Positions 62,001 to 64,000 of a stretch of 64,000 bases of DNA are shown piece by piece. The notes beneath the pieces were generated by a model. It saw only the letters and a program-made list of their open reading frames with translations. It made no database searches and was not told where the DNA came from. The stretch is from NCBI RefSeq assembly GCF_029227915.1, contig NC_079883.1:1550001-1614000 (forward strand), given 5' to 3'. Position 1 is the first letter of the stretch; the number at the start of each line of letters is the position of its first letter. The position numbers and the translations under genes were made by a program. The DNA is from Hydractinia symbiolongicarpus. Its lineage: Eukaryota > Cnidaria > Hydrozoa > Anthoathecata > Hydractiniidae.

Positions 62001-62713
62001 ACAAAGAAAGAACCCAGAGAGTAAACTCATTTCCCGAACGATTTTTTAAATCATTTTTTCACCACTAAAACGCAAGAGACTTGTAGTTTTCAAAAATGTT
62101 TTCATTTTTGATGAGACGCTGAATGAAAGAGGTTTAATTGCCGGCAAACCAAAACCCGCGATTTCCCGTAAATCACGGGCTTGGCCCGTATAGTCGAATG
62201 TATACAAAGAAAGTACACTGTGAGTAAACTCATTTCCAGAACGATTTTTAAAATTATTTCTGCACCACTAGAACGAAAGAGACTTGTAGTTTTCAAAAAT
62301 GTTTTCATTTTTGATGAGAAGCTGAATAAAAGAAGTTTAGTCGCCGGCAAACGAAAACCCGCGATTTCCCCTAAATCCCGGACTCAACCCGTATAGTCAA
62401 AAGTATACCAAGGAAGTACTCAGGGAGTAAACTCATTTCCCGAACGATTTTTTAAATCATTTTTTCACCACTAAAACGCAAGAGAATTGTAGTTTTCAAA
62501 AGTGTTTTTATTTTCGATGACACGCTGAATGAAAGGTGTTTAATCGCCGGCAAACGAAAAGCCGCAATTTTCTGTAAATCCCGCGCTTGGCCCGTATAGT
62601 CGAATGTATACAAAAAAAGTACCCTGTGAGTAAACTCATTTCCAGAACGATTTTTTAAATTATCTTTTCACCACTAAAACGCATGAGACTTGTAGTTTTC
62701 AAAAATGTTTTCA
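59062..62713 (+). repeat. 1826-bp 9-mer HOR, two full copies
   Basis: Copies 59062-60887 and 60888-62713. TCAAACG after TAGCCG is at 59101 and 60927. Shared rare states include CGGCGAACG, ACTCGGACCG, GGCTTAATTTTTTATGAG, GAAAGGTGTTTAATCG and AGTATGCAAGG. The copies are near identical, so this is one of the freshest amplifications. It has the same length as the 54.4 kb 9-mer but a different monomer order. Confidence 0.92.
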
Positions 62714-64000
62714 TTTTTGATGAGACGCTGAATAAAAGAAGTTTAATCGCCGGCAAACGTAAACCCGCGATTTCCCGTAAATGCCGGACTCGGCCCGTAT
62801 AGTCAAAAGTATACAAAGAAAGTACCCACGGCGTAAACTCATTTCCCGAACGATTTTTTAAATTATTTTTTCACCACTAAAACGCATGAGACTTGTGGTT
62901 TTCAAAAATGTTTTCATTTTTGATGAGACGCTGAATAAAAAAAGTTTAATCGCCGGCAAATGAGAACCCGCGATTTCAAGTTAATCCCGGGCTTGGCCCG
63001 TATAGTCAAATGTATATAACCAAAGTACCAAGGGAGTAAACTGATTTCCCGAACGATTTCTCGAATTATTTTGCACGACTAGAACGAATGAGACTTGTAG
63101 TTTTCAAGAATGTTTTCATTTTTGATGAGACGCTAAATAAAAGAAGTTTAATAGCCGGCAAACGAAAACCCGCGATTTTCCCTAAATCCCGGACTCGGCC
63201 CAAATAGTCAAAAGTATACCAAGGAAGTACTCAGGGAGTAAACTCATTTCCCCCACGATTTTTTAAATCATTTTTTCACCACTACAAGGCATGAGACTTG
63301 TAGTTTTCAAGAATGTTTTCGTTTTTGATGAGACGTTGAATAAAAGAAATTTAATCGCCGGCAAACGAAAACCCGCGTTTTCCCGCAAATCCCAGACTCG
63401 GTCTGTATAGTCAACAGTATACAAAGAAAGTACACAGGGAGTAAACTCATTTCCCGAACGATTTTTTAAATTATTTTTACACCACTAAAACGCATGAGAC
63501 TTGTAGTTTTCAAAAATGTATTTATTTTCGATGAGACGCTGAATAAAAGAGGTTTAATTGCCGGCAAACCAAAACCCGCGATTTCCCGTAAATCACGGGC
63601 TTGGCCCGTATAGTCGAATGTATACAAAGAAAGTACACTGTGAGTAAACTCATTTCCAGAACGATTTTTAAAATTATTTCTGCACCACTAGAACGAAAGA
63701 GACTTGTAGTTTTCAAAAATGTTTTCATTTTTGATGAGAAGCTGAATAAAAGAAGTTTAGTCGCCGGCAAACGAAAACCCGCGATTTCCCCTAAATCCCG
63801 GACTCAACCCGTATAGTCAAAAGTATACCAAGGAAGTACTCAGGGAGTAAACTCATTTCCCGAACGATTTTTTAAATCATTTTTTCACCACTAAAACGCA
63901 AGAGAATTGTAGTTTTCAAAAGTGTTTTTATTTTCGATGACACGCTGAATGAAAGATGTTTAATCGCCGGCAAACGAAAAGCCGCAATTTTCTGTAAATC
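62714..64000 (+). repeat. Terminal block, then a new partial HOR copy
   Basis: 62714 to about 63525 follows the order of 39.8-40.6 and 45.7-46.3 kb (CCACGGCGTAAAC, TTTGCACGACTAG, TTTTCGTTTTTG). From about 63525 the sequence equals 62105 onward at an offset of 1420 bp. The join lies inside a monomer with GTATTTATTTTCGATG start and TTTAATTGCC end. The array continues past the window edge. Confidence 0.82.

Larger units (their letters stand above)
1..64000 (+). repeat. Satellite DNA array, ~203-bp monomer, whole window
   Basis: A single monomer family fills the window. The GCCGGCAAAC landmark recurs at a spacing of 203 bp, sometimes 202 (first landmarks at 41, 244, 447, 649, 852, 1055). That predicts about 315 monomers, all in the same direction. 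The hand consensus has A66 C41 G37 T59, about 38% GC. The first half is GC-rich, with GCCGGC and CCCGGG palindromes. The second half carries T6AAATTAT6 and A5/T5 tracts. No stretch departs from the family, so no inserted element, gene or unique spacer is present. Arrays of this kind are known from centromeric, pericentromeric and subtelomeric heterochromatin. Which of these applies cannot be told from the sequence. I do not recognise the family name or host. Confidence 0.98.

Noticed and set aside
1-64000. CRISPR array.
   Set aside because: Units are about 203 bp and repeat over their full length, with no short identical repeat separated by unique spacers. The sequence is a satellite.
1-64000. 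Human or primate alpha satellite or another well-known named satellite.
   Set aside because: The period is 203 rather than 171 bp, the sequence does not resemble alphoid DNA, and the CENP-B-like motif has the wrong spacing. I recognise no named family.
1-64000. Transposable element insertions, LTRs or target-site duplications.
   Set aside because: Nothing departs from the monomer consensus for longer than a few bases, and junctions are in register, so no insertion is supported.
1-64000. Assembly artefact creating the near-identical HOR copies.
   Set aside because: It cannot be excluded from sequence alone, but copies carry distinct private substitutions and indels and differ in monomer number, which argues against simple artificial duplication.

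Overview
The whole 64 kb window is one tandem satellite DNA array. I found no protein-coding gene, RNA gene, transposable element, CRISPR array or unique sequence in it. A monomer of about 203 bp (some copies 202 bp) repeats head to tail about 315 times. Every monomer I followed lies in the same orientation. The organism is almost certainly a eukaryote, because a 64 kb pure satellite of nucleosome-scale monomers with higher-order structure is typical of centromeric or other constitutive heterochromatin. I do not recognise the monomer and name no species. My hand-built consensus (starting at GATGAGACG) is about 38% GC. It holds 13 CpGs against about 7.5 expected from its base content, so CpG decay is not evident.

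The monomer has a GC-rich half (GCCGGC, CCCGCGAT, CCCGGGCTTGGCCCG) and an AT-rich half (T6AAATTAT6 and a long A/T dyad). Two short dyads recur. One is GGGC-TTG-GCCC, which reaches perfect 7-bp arms in one subfamily. The other is TCAAAAATG-TTTT-CATTTTTGA, with perfect 9-bp arms. Monomers fall into subfamilies, called F1 to F11 here, defined by linked variants. The clearest are in the block after the first dyad: GTCGAATGTAT, GTCAAAAGTAT or GTCAACAGTAT. Primes (F1', F4' and so on) mark later variants of a subfamily.

The subfamilies are ordered into higher-order repeats (HORs) that change along the window. 1-5.4 kb: 2637-bp 13-mer followed by a 2028-bp 10-mer form. 6.3-8.3 kb: 1015-bp 5-mer, twice. 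8.3-14.6 kb: 812-bp 4-mer leading into 1422-bp 7-mers, one of them shortened to 1219 bp. 15.4-17.1 kb: 812-bp 4-mer, twice. 20.2-23.1 kb: 1418-bp 7-mer, twice. 23.9-28.2 kb: 10/11-mer of about 2030/2234 bp. 28.8-31.2 kb: 1218-bp 6-mer, twice. 33.7-34.5 kb: 406-bp dimer, twice. 35.9-42.2 kb: 3653-bp 18-mer with a nested 1015-bp 5-mer. 41.9-44.2 and 56.7-59.1 kb: 1623-bp 8-mers. 50.6-54.7 kb: 2030-bp 10-mer, twice. 54.4-57.0 and 59.1-62.7 kb: 1826-bp 9-mers.

On top of this, blocks of several kb recur non-adjacently at offsets of about 4.7, 5.07, 14.8 and 16.8 kb. Almost every junction keeps the 203-bp register and often leaves a hybrid monomer, as expected for unequal exchange between similar monomers. 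Short ORFs occur on both strands, but they are by-products of the repeat: they recur with it and change frame every monomer. The window is best read as structural, probably heterochromatic or pericentromeric/centromeric DNA. Centromere function is inferred from the class of sequence, not shown here.
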